A stretch of DNA of 15,041 nt. It comes from Ruminococcaceae bacterium UBA7147 (GTDB lineage Bacteria > Bacillota > Clostridia > Oscillospirales > Acutalibacteraceae). The translations under genes and the position numbers were made by a program. Under the pieces are notes generated by a model. It searched no databases and was not told where the DNA came from. It saw nothing but the letters and a program-made list of their open reading frames with translations. Location of the stretch: NCBI GenBank assembly GCA_002491825.1, contig DKWR01000010.1:5904-20944 (forward strand), given 5' to 3'. Positions 6,237-14,600 of the stretch are shown here, one piece after another. Positions within the stretch are counted from its first letter, which is position 1. Every line of letters starts with the position of its first letter.

Positions 6237-7070
6237 TTACTCTCTTATCTGTTCTTTTGGAATAAGGTCATAGTCAAAAAGCACCTCGGAGTGATTATCC
6301 AGAACAAGCTCTCTGTTTACCTCTTCTCCTGTTTCCTTATCAATAACCCTTTTATATATCTTTGAATTTCTGTAATACTTATCCTTTTCCTTTTTGAAGT
6401 GGTGATTTTCTTCAACAAGCTCATAATTCCACGGAAATTCTCTCTCGCTTCTCAACTCTGCATACAGCTTTTCATTTTCGCACCAGACAAGAATCTGAAC
6501 ATTCTGATCAGTATTATTTTTAAATCTGTAATCAACGTTATTATAGCTGATACAGGTTCCCGTGCTGAACGGAACTCGTTTTCCCTCATCGGGAGCGAGT
6601 GCGTCGGAATGATTATGAAACTCTGTTACCTCCATGGGACTATGTAAAATAAGAAGGTGAATCGTGTTGCCGAGATTACAAAGGCCTCCGCCGATTCCCA
6701 GTTCAATTCTGTTGCCTACCAGAACACGTCCGTCCTTGTAGCCCTTTCGTTTTGTTGTATTTCCGACTGTTTTCCAGAATGAAAAAACCTCGCCGGGGTG
6801 AATAACAATTCCGTTAATTTTACTGCACGACAGCTTAATGTTCACGGCTTTGTTCTCCTGAAGCGTTATGTCGATTCCCTTGCCCCTTTTTATCAGATTT
6901 GAGCTGTGGCTTGAAACAACATTGGGCAGTTTTTCATTCTTAATTGTTTTGGCAAATTTTTCCTTTCCGGTCAAATTTTTAATATGGCGTTTTAAAATCT
7001 CCTTTTGCAGAGAAATTGCGTAGCAAGTTGGGTTAATGTCGCAAAAAAGCTTATCCTTATTCCACAACAT
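6237..7070 (-). CDS. VanW-domain protein
   Basis: 277 residues with a VanW domain at about 75-200, marked by HPGEVFSFWKTVG (91-103), YKDGRVLVGNRIELGIGGGLC (split here as 111-121 and 122-131) and FHNHSDA (151-157). VanW was named from vanB-type vancomycin-resistance clusters, where its job is unknown; the domain is common in Clostridia and no resistance genes are present here. From memory the length is close to that of vanB-cluster VanW. Many relatives add an N-terminal membrane anchor or wall-binding repeats, but I see no signal peptide or membrane segment in this one. The C-terminal 75 residues are charged and unassigned. The ATG directly follows the stop codon of the YqeG-type gene, and a strong GAGGAGG site lies inside that gene's end, so the two are clearly one operon. 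Confidence 0.88.
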   Translation of the reverse strand: MLWNKDKLFCDINPTCYAISLQKEILKRHIKNLTGKEKFAKTIKNEKLPNVVSSHSSNLIKRGKGIDITLQENKAVNIKLSCSKINGIVIHPGEVFSFWKTVGNTTKRKGYKDGRVLVGNRIELGIGGGLCNLGNTIHLLILHSPMEVTEFHNHSDALAPDEGKRVPFSTGTCISYNNVDYRFKNNTDQNVQILVWCENEKLYAELRSEREFPWNYELVEENHHFKKEKDKYYRNSKIYKRVIDKETGEEVNRELVLDNHSEVLFDYDLIPKEQIRE

Positions 7071-7610
7071 TTATATTTCCTCCTCTTTTAATATATCCCC
7101 CAGTCTGTTTTTGCAGGCTTTGTTTATTCCGTAAAATTTAAGAACAATCTTTTCAAGATTTCTCTTTATGCCGATTTTCTCCCCGTCATAATAGCCTATA
7201 TATTTAACAAGTATATTATCTATTCCGCACTTGTTTGCCCCGTAAATATCGGTAAAAATCTGGTCGCCGATGTAAATAACCCTTTCTTTTTCCATATTCA
7301 GCATTTCAAGTGCTTTGTAATAGCCGTCGGTTTTCGGCTTATCAGCGTCGCAGATATAAAGAGAGTCGATATTTTTTATAAATCTCCTGATTCTTTCTTC
7401 ATCGTTATTTGACAGAAGAAGAGTTTTCAAACCTATTTTCTGAATGTTTCTAAACAACTCGTCTGTTTCCTTTGTTGAATCAGCTCCGTGAGGGACGAGC
7501 GTATTGTCAATGTCAAAAACAATTCCTCTATATCCTTTATTAAACAGCTTTTTATAGTCTATCGAAAAAATACTTTCAACATATGCAAAAGGATAAAACG
7601 CTTTGAACAT
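7071..7610 (-). CDS. yqeG: YqeG-family HAD phosphatase (subclass IIIA)
   Basis: 179 residues with the four HAD motifs: DIDNTL with the nucleophile Asp and Asp+2 (34-39), LLSNN (65-69), the Lys of KPKTD (92-96), and GDQIFTDI (115-122). The N-terminal FYPFAYVESIFSIDY is the signature opening of the YqeG family, small predicted phosphatases widespread in Firmicutes whose substrate has not been settled. In many Firmicutes yqeG sits before yqeH and aroE; here it is followed by a VanW-domain gene with no spacing. The start ATG has a GGGTGG ribosome site about 7 nt upstream and lies close behind a near-consensus promoter (7637-7665), so the leader is only about 20 nt. The protein is cytoplasmic. Phosphatase activity is inferred from the motifs; the family assignment is firm. 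Confidence 0.9.
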   Translation of the reverse strand: MFKAFYPFAYVESIFSIDYKKLFNKGYRGIVFDIDNTLVPHGADSTKETDELFRNIQKIGLKTLLLSNNDEERIRRFIKNIDSLYICDADKPKTDGYYKALEMLNMEKERVIYIGDQIFTDIYGANKCGIDNILVKYIGYYDGEKIGIKRNLEKIVLKFYGINKACKNRLGDILKEEEI

Positions 7611-7636
7611 TAAACCACCCGCCTTTATTCTATATA

Positions 7637-7665
7637 ATTCTACAGAAATTGGCGATATATGTCAA
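7637..7665 (-). promoter_or_regulatory. sigma-A promoter of the yqeG-vanW operon
   Basis: On the minus strand, a perfect TTGACA (7665-7660) is followed after 17 nt by TAGAAT (7642-7637), five of six consensus bases. The expected start is near 7630, about 20 nt before the ATG. It reads like a strong constitutive promoter. Confidence 0.8.
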
Positions 7666-7711
7666 TAGACGGGCAAAGATAAAATAATATGATAAATTTT
7701 TAATTTATACT

Positions 7712-7750
7712 AAAACAAAAGTCGGTGTACTTGTCAAGGGTACACCGACT
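7712..7750 (-). terminator. rho-independent terminator of dapL
   Basis: On the minus strand, AGTCGGTGTAC (7750-7740) pairs perfectly with GTACACCGACT (7730-7720) around a 9-nt loop, then TTTTGTTTT follows. It lies 14 nt past the dapL stop. The plus strand also has a weaker T-run (GATTTTT) after the stem. Confidence 0.9.
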
Positions 7751-7764
7751 GATTTTTCTATGAA

Positions 7765-8949
7765 TTAAAGGTTTGAAAAAAGCTTTTTGATTCTTTCAAC
7801 AGCCTCAATTGTGTTTTCTCTGTCGCCGAAAGAGGTAAGACGGAAGTAGCCTGCGCCGTTTTCGCCGAAGCCCTCACCGGGGGTGCCAACTACGTTTGCC
7901 TCTTTTAAGAGTAAGTCAAAGAACTCCCAGCTTCCCATATTGTTGGGGCACTTGAGCCAGATGTAAGGCGAGTTCTTGCCGCCTGTGTAGTAAATGCCAA
8001 GCTCGTCAAGTGCAGAAGAAATAATTCTTGCATTCTCCTGATAGTAAGAAATGTTTTCCTTAATCTGCTTCTGACCTTCCTCGCTGAATACAGCCGCTGC
8101 GGCGCACTGTACGGGCCACGAAACGCCGTTGAACTTTGTAGCCTGACGGCGGTACCACGTAGCGTAGATGTTGTGACCGTCACGCTCAAGCTCCTTGGGG
8201 ATAATTGTGTAGCCGCAGCGTGTGCCTGTGAAGCCTGCTGTCTTTGAAAGCGAGCACATCTCGATTGCGCACTTTCTTGCACCCTCTATTGCAAAGATTG
8301 AGCGGGGCAAATCCTCTGTAATAAACGCCTCGTAAGCCGAGTCATAGAGAATGATTGCGTCGTTTTCGAGCGCATAGTCAACCCACATTTTTAGCTGTTC
8401 TGCGTTGTAGGCAGAGCCTGTGGGGTTATTGGGTGAGCAAAGGTAGATTATATCAGCCTTTACGCTCTTGTCGGGAAGAGCCGCAAAGCCGTTCTCCTCG
8501 TTTGATGCGGCATAAACAATCTTTCTGCCGGCCATAATGTTCGAGTCAACATATACGGGATAAACGGGATCTGTTACGAGCACAACGTTGTCCTTGTCGA
8601 AAATATCGCCGATGTTGCCGCAGTCGGACTTTGCACCGTCGGAAACGAAGATTTCATCGGCAGAAACTGCTACGCCGAAGCTCTTGTAGTAGTTCGAAAT
8701 AGCCTCTCTCAAGAAAGCGTAACCCTCGTAGTCGGGATAGCCCTTAAAGGTATCCTTGTGAGCCAGATCCTCTGCGCCCTTTTTCATTGCTTCAATTACA
8801 ACGGGAGCAAGCGGAAGCGTTACATCGCCGATTCCGAGCTTGATAATCTTCTTGTCGGGATTTGCCTTTGCAAACTCGGCGGTCTTTTTTGCAACGTCTG
8901 CAAAAAGATAGTTCGGCACAAGGTTGTCAAAATTCTTGTTTATTTTCAT
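7765..8949 (-). CDS. dapL: LL-diaminopimelate aminotransferase (DapL)
   Basis: PLP enzyme that converts tetrahydrodipicolinate and glutamate directly to LL-diaminopimelate, bypassing the acylated steps of the DapD/DapE routes. It serves both lysine and peptidoglycan synthesis. I chose the ATG at 8949 (394 residues) over the one at 8958, because AAAGGA is 9 nt before the former and touches the latter. Family marks: LGIGDVTLPL (38-47), FKGYPDYEGY (68-77), SPNNPTG (172-178) with the substrate/cofactor Asn, YDSAYEAF (202-209) and the Schiff-base Lys236 in SLSKTAGFTGTRCG. The LGIGDVT signature separates DapL from ordinary aspartate aminotransferases. The enzyme for the next step, DapF, is encoded about 1.9 kb upstream on the same strand, in the carB-dapF frame. 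A good terminator follows. I found no clear promoter in the gap before it, so it may be read from pyrG or from an unseen promoter. Confidence 0.95.
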   Translation of the reverse strand: MKINKNFDNLVPNYLFADVAKKTAEFAKANPDKKIIKLGIGDVTLPLAPVVIEAMKKGAEDLAHKDTFKGYPDYEGYAFLREAISNYYKSFGVAVSADEIFVSDGAKSDCGNIGDIFDKDNVVLVTDPVYPVYVDSNIMAGRKIVYAASNEENGFAALPDKSVKADIIYLCSPNNPTGSAYNAEQLKMWVDYALENDAIILYDSAYEAFITEDLPRSIFAIEGARKCAIEMCSLSKTAGFTGTRCGYTIIPKELERDGHNIYATWYRRQATKFNGVSWPVQCAAAAVFSEEGQKQIKENISYYQENARIISSALDELGIYYTGGKNSPYIWLKCPNNMGSWEFFDLLLKEANVVGTPGEGFGENGAGYFRLTSFGDRENTIEAVERIKKLFSNL

Positions 8950-9022
8950 ACCAATCATTCCTTTACATTTTCATTGTCAGTCTTTGATAATTTACATTGA
9001 TACTATCGCAATTTATGTGAAT

Positions 9023-9186
9023 GGGACGTCTGGAAAGCCGTCCCTTACGGAAACGTATATTTATCACAATAATGTTGATTAACCGGTTACGTCTGATAAT
9101 CACAGAGTACACGGCACGCCGTGTCCCTACGACAGGAAAGGAAACCTTTTCTCAATATATGTAGGGAACGTCATAACTGACGTTCC
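9023..9186. repeat. cluster of three tagged hairpins in the dapL-pyrG gap
   Basis: The 252-nt gap (8950-9201) has three palindromes. First, GGGACG (9023-9028) with CGTCCC (9039-9044), followed by TTACGG. Second, ACACGGC (9109-9115) with GCCGTGT (9118-9124), followed by CCCTACG. Third, in the opposite direction, GGAACGTC (9165-9172) with GACGTTCC (9179-9186); on the minus strand it is followed by CTACATA, its last two bases completing CCCTAC. Thus hairpins two and three carry CCCTAC after the stem, in opposite orientations, and hairpin one has a near copy. A smaller AAAGG/CCTTT hairpin and the palindrome AACCGGTT lie between them. No T-runs follow, so they are not plain terminators; a family of small dispersed palindromic repeats is the best reading. 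Confidence 0.6.
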
Positions 9187-9201
9187 AAAACGTTACCTAT
9201 A

Positions 9202-10815
9202 TTATTTCTCAAGTGACGCCTTGATAAATTCTCTGAAAAGCGGATGTGCACGGTTGGGGCGTGACTTGAATTCGGGATGATACTGAACACCCACATAGAA
9301 GCGGTTTTCGGGAATTTCAACAGCCTCAACGAGAAGTCCGTTTGGTGATGTTCCCGTAATTTTCATACCGGCGTTCTCAATTTCTTCCCTGAAATCGTTG
9401 TTGAATTCATAACGATGGCGGTGGCGTTCGGAAACTTCCTTTGTACCGTAAGCCTTTTCCATCATTGAGCCTTCCTTGATTACACAGGGATATGCGCCGA
9501 GTCGCATTGTGCCGCCCATATTTTCAATTCCGAGCTGTTCGGGCATAAGGTCGATTACGTTGTGCTTGCCCTCGGGTGCAAACTCACCGCTGTTTGCGTC
9601 ATCATAGCCGAGAACGTTTTTAGCGTACTCAATAACGGCTGTCTGCATACCAAGGCAGATTCCTAGGTACGGAATGTCGTGCTCACGTGCGTACTGAGCC
9701 GCTATAACTTTTCCCTCAACGCCTCTGTTGCCAAAGCCGCCCGGAACGAGGATACCGTCAACGTCGCACAAAAGCTCGTCAGCCTTATACTTTGTAATAA
9801 GCTCGCAGTCTACCCACTTGATTTCAACGTCAGCGCCGTTCTCATAGCCGCCGTGACGAAGTGCCTCGGCAACCGAAAGGTATGCGTCGTGGAGTGCAAC
9901 GTACTTTCCGCAAAGTGCGATTTTGCACTTCTTTGTACGGTTGTTGATTCTGCCGAGCATTTCCTCCCATTCGGTGAGGTCGGGCTTTTTATCAACCGCA
10001 ATATTAAGCTCTCTGCAAACAACGTTTGAAAAGTTGCTCTTTTCAAGCATAAGAGGTGCCTGATAAAGTGTGGGAAGTGTGATATTTTCAATTACACAGT
10101 CACGCTTTACGTTACAGAAAAGCGCAATCTTGTCAAAAATGCTGTCCTCGAGCGGCTCGTCACAGCGGAGAACGATAATGTCGGGGTTGATACCGAGTGA
10201 ACGAAGCTCCTTAACGGAATGCTGGGTCGGCTTTGACTTGTGCTCCTCACTGCCCTTGATGTAGGGAACGAGCGTTACGTGGATAAATATGCTGTTTTCT
10301 CTGCCGACTTCAAGCGAAACCTGACGGATTGCCTCAAGGAACGGCTGGCTTTCAATATCGCCCACTGTGCCGCCGATTTCGGTGATAACCACGTCAGCGT
10401 TTGTTTTTTCGCCGACGTTATATATAAATGACTTAATTTCGTTTGTGATATGAGGAATAACCTGAACGGTTTTTCCGAGGTAGTCGCCCCTGCGCTCCTT
10501 TTCAAGGACGTTCGAGTAAACCTTACCCGTTGTGAGGTTTGAATACTTATTCAAATCCTCGTCAATGAAACGCTCGTAGTGACCGAGGTCGAGGTCGGTT
10601 TCTGCGCCGTCCTCGGTAACGAAAACCTCGCCGTGCTGATAGGGGCTCATTGTGCCGGGGTCAACGTTGATGTACGGGTCGAGCTTCTGTGCAACAATCT
10701 TAAGACCTCTCGCCTTTAAAAGTCTGCCGAGCGATGCGGCTGTGATGCCCTTTCCAAGACCCGATACAACGCCGCCGGTGACAAATATATATTTCTTATT
10801 CTTCTTAACTTCCAC
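9202..10815 (-). CDS. pyrG: CTP synthase (PyrG)
   Basis: Makes CTP from UTP with ATP and glutamine, the last step of pyrimidine nucleotide synthesis. The 537-residue product has the synthetase domain first (about 1-275), with the KYIFVTGGVVSGLGKG nucleotide loop (8-23) and EIGGTVGDIES (146-156), then a class I glutamine amidotransferase domain (about 295-537). The GATase triad is Cys387 in GICLGMQ with His513 and Glu515 in QYHPEF. The start is a GTG, only 3 nt after the dapF stop TAA; its ribosome site, GAGGTG, is formed by the last codons of dapF, so the two are translationally linked. The second Ser of the common VSSLGKG loop is Gly here, a variation that leaves the glycines and lysine intact. 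It lies in a transcript with carB, another pyrimidine gene. Confidence 0.97.
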   Translation of the reverse strand: MEVKKNKKYIFVTGGVVSGLGKGITAASLGRLLKARGLKIVAQKLDPYINVDPGTMSPYQHGEVFVTEDGAETDLDLGHYERFIDEDLNKYSNLTTGKVYSNVLEKERRGDYLGKTVQVIPHITNEIKSFIYNVGEKTNADVVITEIGGTVGDIESQPFLEAIRQVSLEVGRENSIFIHVTLVPYIKGSEEHKSKPTQHSVKELRSLGINPDIIVLRCDEPLEDSIFDKIALFCNVKRDCVIENITLPTLYQAPLMLEKSNFSNVVCRELNIAVDKKPDLTEWEEMLGRINNRTKKCKIALCGKYVALHDAYLSVAEALRHGGYENGADVEIKWVDCELITKYKADELLCDVDGILVPGGFGNRGVEGKVIAAQYAREHDIPYLGICLGMQTAVIEYAKNVLGYDDANSGEFAPEGKHNVIDLMPEQLGIENMGGTMRLGAYPCVIKEGSMMEKAYGTKEVSERHRHRYEFNNDFREEIENAGMKITGTSPNGLLVEAVEIPENRFYVGVQYHPEFKSRPNRAHPLFREFIKASLEK

Positions 10816-10818
10816 GTC

Positions 10819-11664
10819 TTACACCTCTACCTCTCCGTCAAATACTTTTTCAGCGTTGCCTGTCATATAAACAGTTTCATCAGTGTAGTTGATGATAAGG
10901 TCGCCGCCGATGAGCTTGATTTTGATGTCCTCGCCCTTTTTGCAGAAGCCGTTTTCGCAGGCTGCAACTGCAACGGCGCAAGCGCCTGTTCCGCAAGCCC
11001 AGGTTTCACCCGAGCCTCTCTCCCATACTCTCATCTTGATTGTATGCTCGTCAAGAACTGTTACAAACTCTGTGTTTACTCTTTCGGGGAAGAGCTTGTC
11101 AAATTCAAATTCGGGACCGACCTTCTCAATGTCGAGGTTGTCAATATCGTCCATAAATACAACGCAGTGGGGGTTACCCATAGAAACGCAGGTGATGTTG
11201 TAATCCTTATCGCCGATTTTAACAGCTTCGTTTACAACCTTATCCTTGTTGATTGCAACAGGGATTTCCTTGGGGTCAAGGATAGCCTTGCCCATATCAA
11301 CTCTGAGTCTTGTAACCTTGCCGTCTGTTGTAAACGCCTTAAGGCTCTTGATTCCGCTTAAGGTTTCAATAGTGATTTCGTCTTTTTCGTTATAGTCAAT
11401 CATTCCGTGGTCATAGAGGAACTTGCCTACGCAGCGAATACCGTTGCCGCACATTTTACCCTCGGAGCCGTCACGGTTGTACATCTTCATCTTTGCGTCT
11501 GCAACCTTTGACGGACAAACAAGGATAACGCCGTCGCCGCCGATTCCGAAATGTCTGTCGGAAAGTCTTACGGCAAGTGCCTCGGGATTGTTTATTTCCT
11601 GATCAAATGTGCTGAAATAAATGTAGTCGTTGCCGATGCCCTGCATCTTTGTAAACTTAAGCAT
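10819..11664 (-). CDS. dapF: diaminopimelate epimerase (DapF), probable free product from the internal start
   Basis: The 3' part of the carB-dapF frame can also be translated alone as a 281-residue DapF, the usual size of the family. The ATG at 11664 follows AGGGAGG with an 8-nt spacing. The protein begins MLKFTKMQGIGNDY, the normal DapF N-terminus. The two-base catalysis uses Cys72 in MCGNGIRC and Cys224 in ACGTGACA. GIGGDG (40-45), MGNPH (162-166) and RGSGET (216-221) are the other conserved loops. The enzyme converts LL-diaminopimelate, the DapL product, into meso-diaminopimelate for peptidoglycan and lysine. Whether the cell makes this free form, only the fusion, or both cannot be told from the sequence; the intact ribosome site favours free DapF being made. 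Confidence 0.75.
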   Translation of the reverse strand: MLKFTKMQGIGNDYIYFSTFDQEINNPEALAVRLSDRHFGIGGDGVILVCPSKVADAKMKMYNRDGSEGKMCGNGIRCVGKFLYDHGMIDYNEKDEITIETLSGIKSLKAFTTDGKVTRLRVDMGKAILDPKEIPVAINKDKVVNEAVKIGDKDYNITCVSMGNPHCVVFMDDIDNLDIEKVGPEFEFDKLFPERVNTEFVTVLDEHTIKMRVWERGSGETWACGTGACAVAVAACENGFCKKGEDIKIKLIGGDLIINYTDETVYMTGNAEKVFDGEVEV

Positions 11665-14600
11665 AAGTTTTTCCTCCCTCATATTGTTAATGTCAATAAG
11701 CTCTGTGCTGTGCTGTGAGTAGTGGCTCTTGAGGCAGTCTGCAAGTGCGTTAGCCGTATCAAGAGAAGTAAGACAAGGAATGTTTCTTTCAACGGTCTTT
11801 CTGCGGATTTTAACGGAATCACGTGAGGGGATTCTGCCCTTTGCAGAGGTTGAAATAACATACTGAATCTTGCCCGACTCAATAAGAGTAAGCGTGTTGC
11901 TTGTTTTTGACTCGTGAATTTTCTTAACGCCGACAGCGTCAATGCCGAACTTTTTAAGCACCTCGGCTGTTCCCTCGGTTGCATAGATTGTGAATCCGAG
12001 GTCGTAATATTTCTTTGCAATTTCGCCGATTTCGGCTTTATCGGAATTGCGGACTGTGATAAACACGCCGCCCTTTTTCTTCATCTTGTAGCCTGCGCCG
12101 ATAAGACCTTTGTATAGTGCCTCCTCAAGCGTAGCCGCAATACCGAGCACCTCACCTGTTGACTTCATCTCGGGACCGAGGTGGTTATCAACGTTGATAA
12201 GCTTTTCAAAGCTGAATACCGGTACTTTAACTGCAATGTACGGACTCTTTCTGTAAAGTCCGGTTCCGTAACCCATATCTTTGAGCTTTTCACCGAGCAT
12301 TGCCCTTGTTGCAAGGTCAACCATCGGAACACCGGTAACCTTGCTGATGTACGGAATTGTACGTGAAGAACGTGGATTAACCTCGATTACATAAAGCTCG
12401 TCCTTATAGATAAGGTACTGAATGTTTACAAGTCCCTTTGTCTTAAGCTCGATTGCAAGGTTTTTGGAGCTTTCAATAATAATCTGCGTCATTTTATCCG
12501 AAAGATTCCAAGCAGGATAAACTGCGATTGAGTCGCCCGAGTGAACGCCTGCACGCTCGATATGCTCCATAATGCCGGGGATTAAGATATCCTCGCCGTC
12601 GCAGATTGCGTCAACCTCAATCTCCGTACCCATAAGGTATTTATCAATAAGAATCGGGTTTTCAATATTCTGCGCAAGGATAATAGCCATATATTCCTTT
12701 ACGTCGTCCTCATTGAAGGCGATAATCATATTCTGACCGCCGAGAACGTATGACGGACGGAGAAGTACGGGATAGCCGATTTTTGATGCGACCTCAAGTG
12801 CCTCCTCGGTTGTCATTACGGTAACGCCCTTCGGACGCTTAATCTGATATTTTTCAAGAAGCTCGTCAAAGCGCTCTCTATCCTCCGCCATATCGATTGC
12901 GTCATAGGAAGTGCCGAGGATATTTACGCCGTTGTCGCTTAAGAATTTCGTGAGCTTGATAGCGGTCTGACCGCCGAATGCAACAACTACGCCGAAGGGT
13001 TTTTCGGTTTTGATGATGCCCATAACATCCTCGGTTGTGAGGGGTTCAAAGTAAAGTCTGTCGGCTGTATCAAAGTCGGTTGAAACAGTTTCGGGGTTGT
13101 TGTTTACGATTACAACGTCATAGCCTGCCTTTTTGAGCGCCCATACGCAGTGAACGGAAGCGTAGTCGAACTCAATACCCTGACCGATTCTGATAGGACC
13201 CGAACCGAATACGATAACGGTTTTCTTACCGTTATCACGTTCCTTGATAAACTCCTCTGCCTCATTTTCCTTGTCAAAGGTTGAGTAGAAGTAGGGTGTT
13301 TCTGCGGCAAACTCTGCGGCGCAGGTGTCAACCATTTTATAAACGGGAACAAGGGGATTTTCAACCTTTTTGCCTGTAATTTCTTCAATTGTCTTGTCAA
13401 GGAAGCCGATGTTCTTTGCACGGACATAAAGCTCCTCGGTAAGCTCGCCGTCTTTAAGCTCGTTTTCAACAGCGATGATATTTTTAAGCTTTTCAAGGAA
13501 CCATTCGTCAATCATTGTTACCGAGTGGATTTCATCAACTGTGATTCCTCTTTTAAGCGCCTCGTAAACGCAGAAGATTCTTCTGTCGTCGCACACGCTG
13601 AGTCTGTCAAAAACAGATGCGTTTGAAAGCTCGGCAAATTCCTTGTCGTCAAGCGTATTGTGCGAAATCTCCGCACCTCTGACAGCCTTCATAATTGCCT
13701 GTTCAAAGGTGGGAGCAATAGCCATAACCTCGCCTGTTGCCTTCATCTGTGTGCCGAGTGTACGCTTTGCATATACAAATTTATCGAAAGGCCATTTCGG
13801 GAATTTTACAACAACGTAGTCGAGCGCAGGCTCAAAGCAAGCGTAGGTTGTACCCGTAACGGCGTTTTTAATCTCGTTAAGAGTGTAACCGATTGCGATT
13901 TTAGCCGCAACCTTTGCAATAGGATAGCCTGTTGCCTTTGAAGCAAGTGCAGAAGAACGTGATACACGAGGATTAACCTCGATTACTGCGTATTCAAAGG
14001 TTTCGGGGTTGAGTGCAAACTGACAGTTACAGCCGCCCTCTACTTTGAGTGCGGAGATGATATTGAGCGCCGCACTGCGGAGCATCTGATACTCCTTATC
14101 GGCAAGAGTAACTGTAGGTGCGATTACGATTGAATCGCCTGTATGAACGCCGACGGGGTCAAAGTTCTCCATTGAGCAGACAGTGATTACGTTGCCGTCG
14201 CTGTCACGCATAACCTCAAACTCAACCTCTTTCCAGCCCGAAATACACTTTTCAACAAGCACCTGTGTGATAGGCGAAAGCTCAAGACCGTTTGATGTGA
14301 TTTCACGAAGTTCGGATTCGTTGTCAACAATACCGCCGCCTGTGCCGCCGAGAGTGAATGCAGGGCGGATAATTACGGGGTAGCCGATTTCATCTGCAAA
14401 TTTAACGGCAGACTCAACGTCGTTTACAACTGTTGAGGGAATACACGGCTGACCGATTGACTCCATTGTGTCCTTAAAGAGCTGTCTGTCCTCTGCCTTG
14501 TCAATTGTTTCGGGGTTTGCACCCAAAAGCTTTACGCCGTACTTGTCGAGAAATCCCTCTTTTGCAAGCTGCATTGAAAGGGTAAGACCAGTTTGACCGC

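Noticed and set aside
6237..7070. VanW gene as a vancomycin-resistance determinant
   Set aside because: No vanH, ligase, vanX or two-component genes are nearby, and VanW domains are common in Clostridia without resistance.
9679..10029. Long plus-strand open frames lying opposite pyrG and carB
   Set aside because: They are antisense shadows of strongly conserved enzymes, with no ribosome sites or recognisable products.
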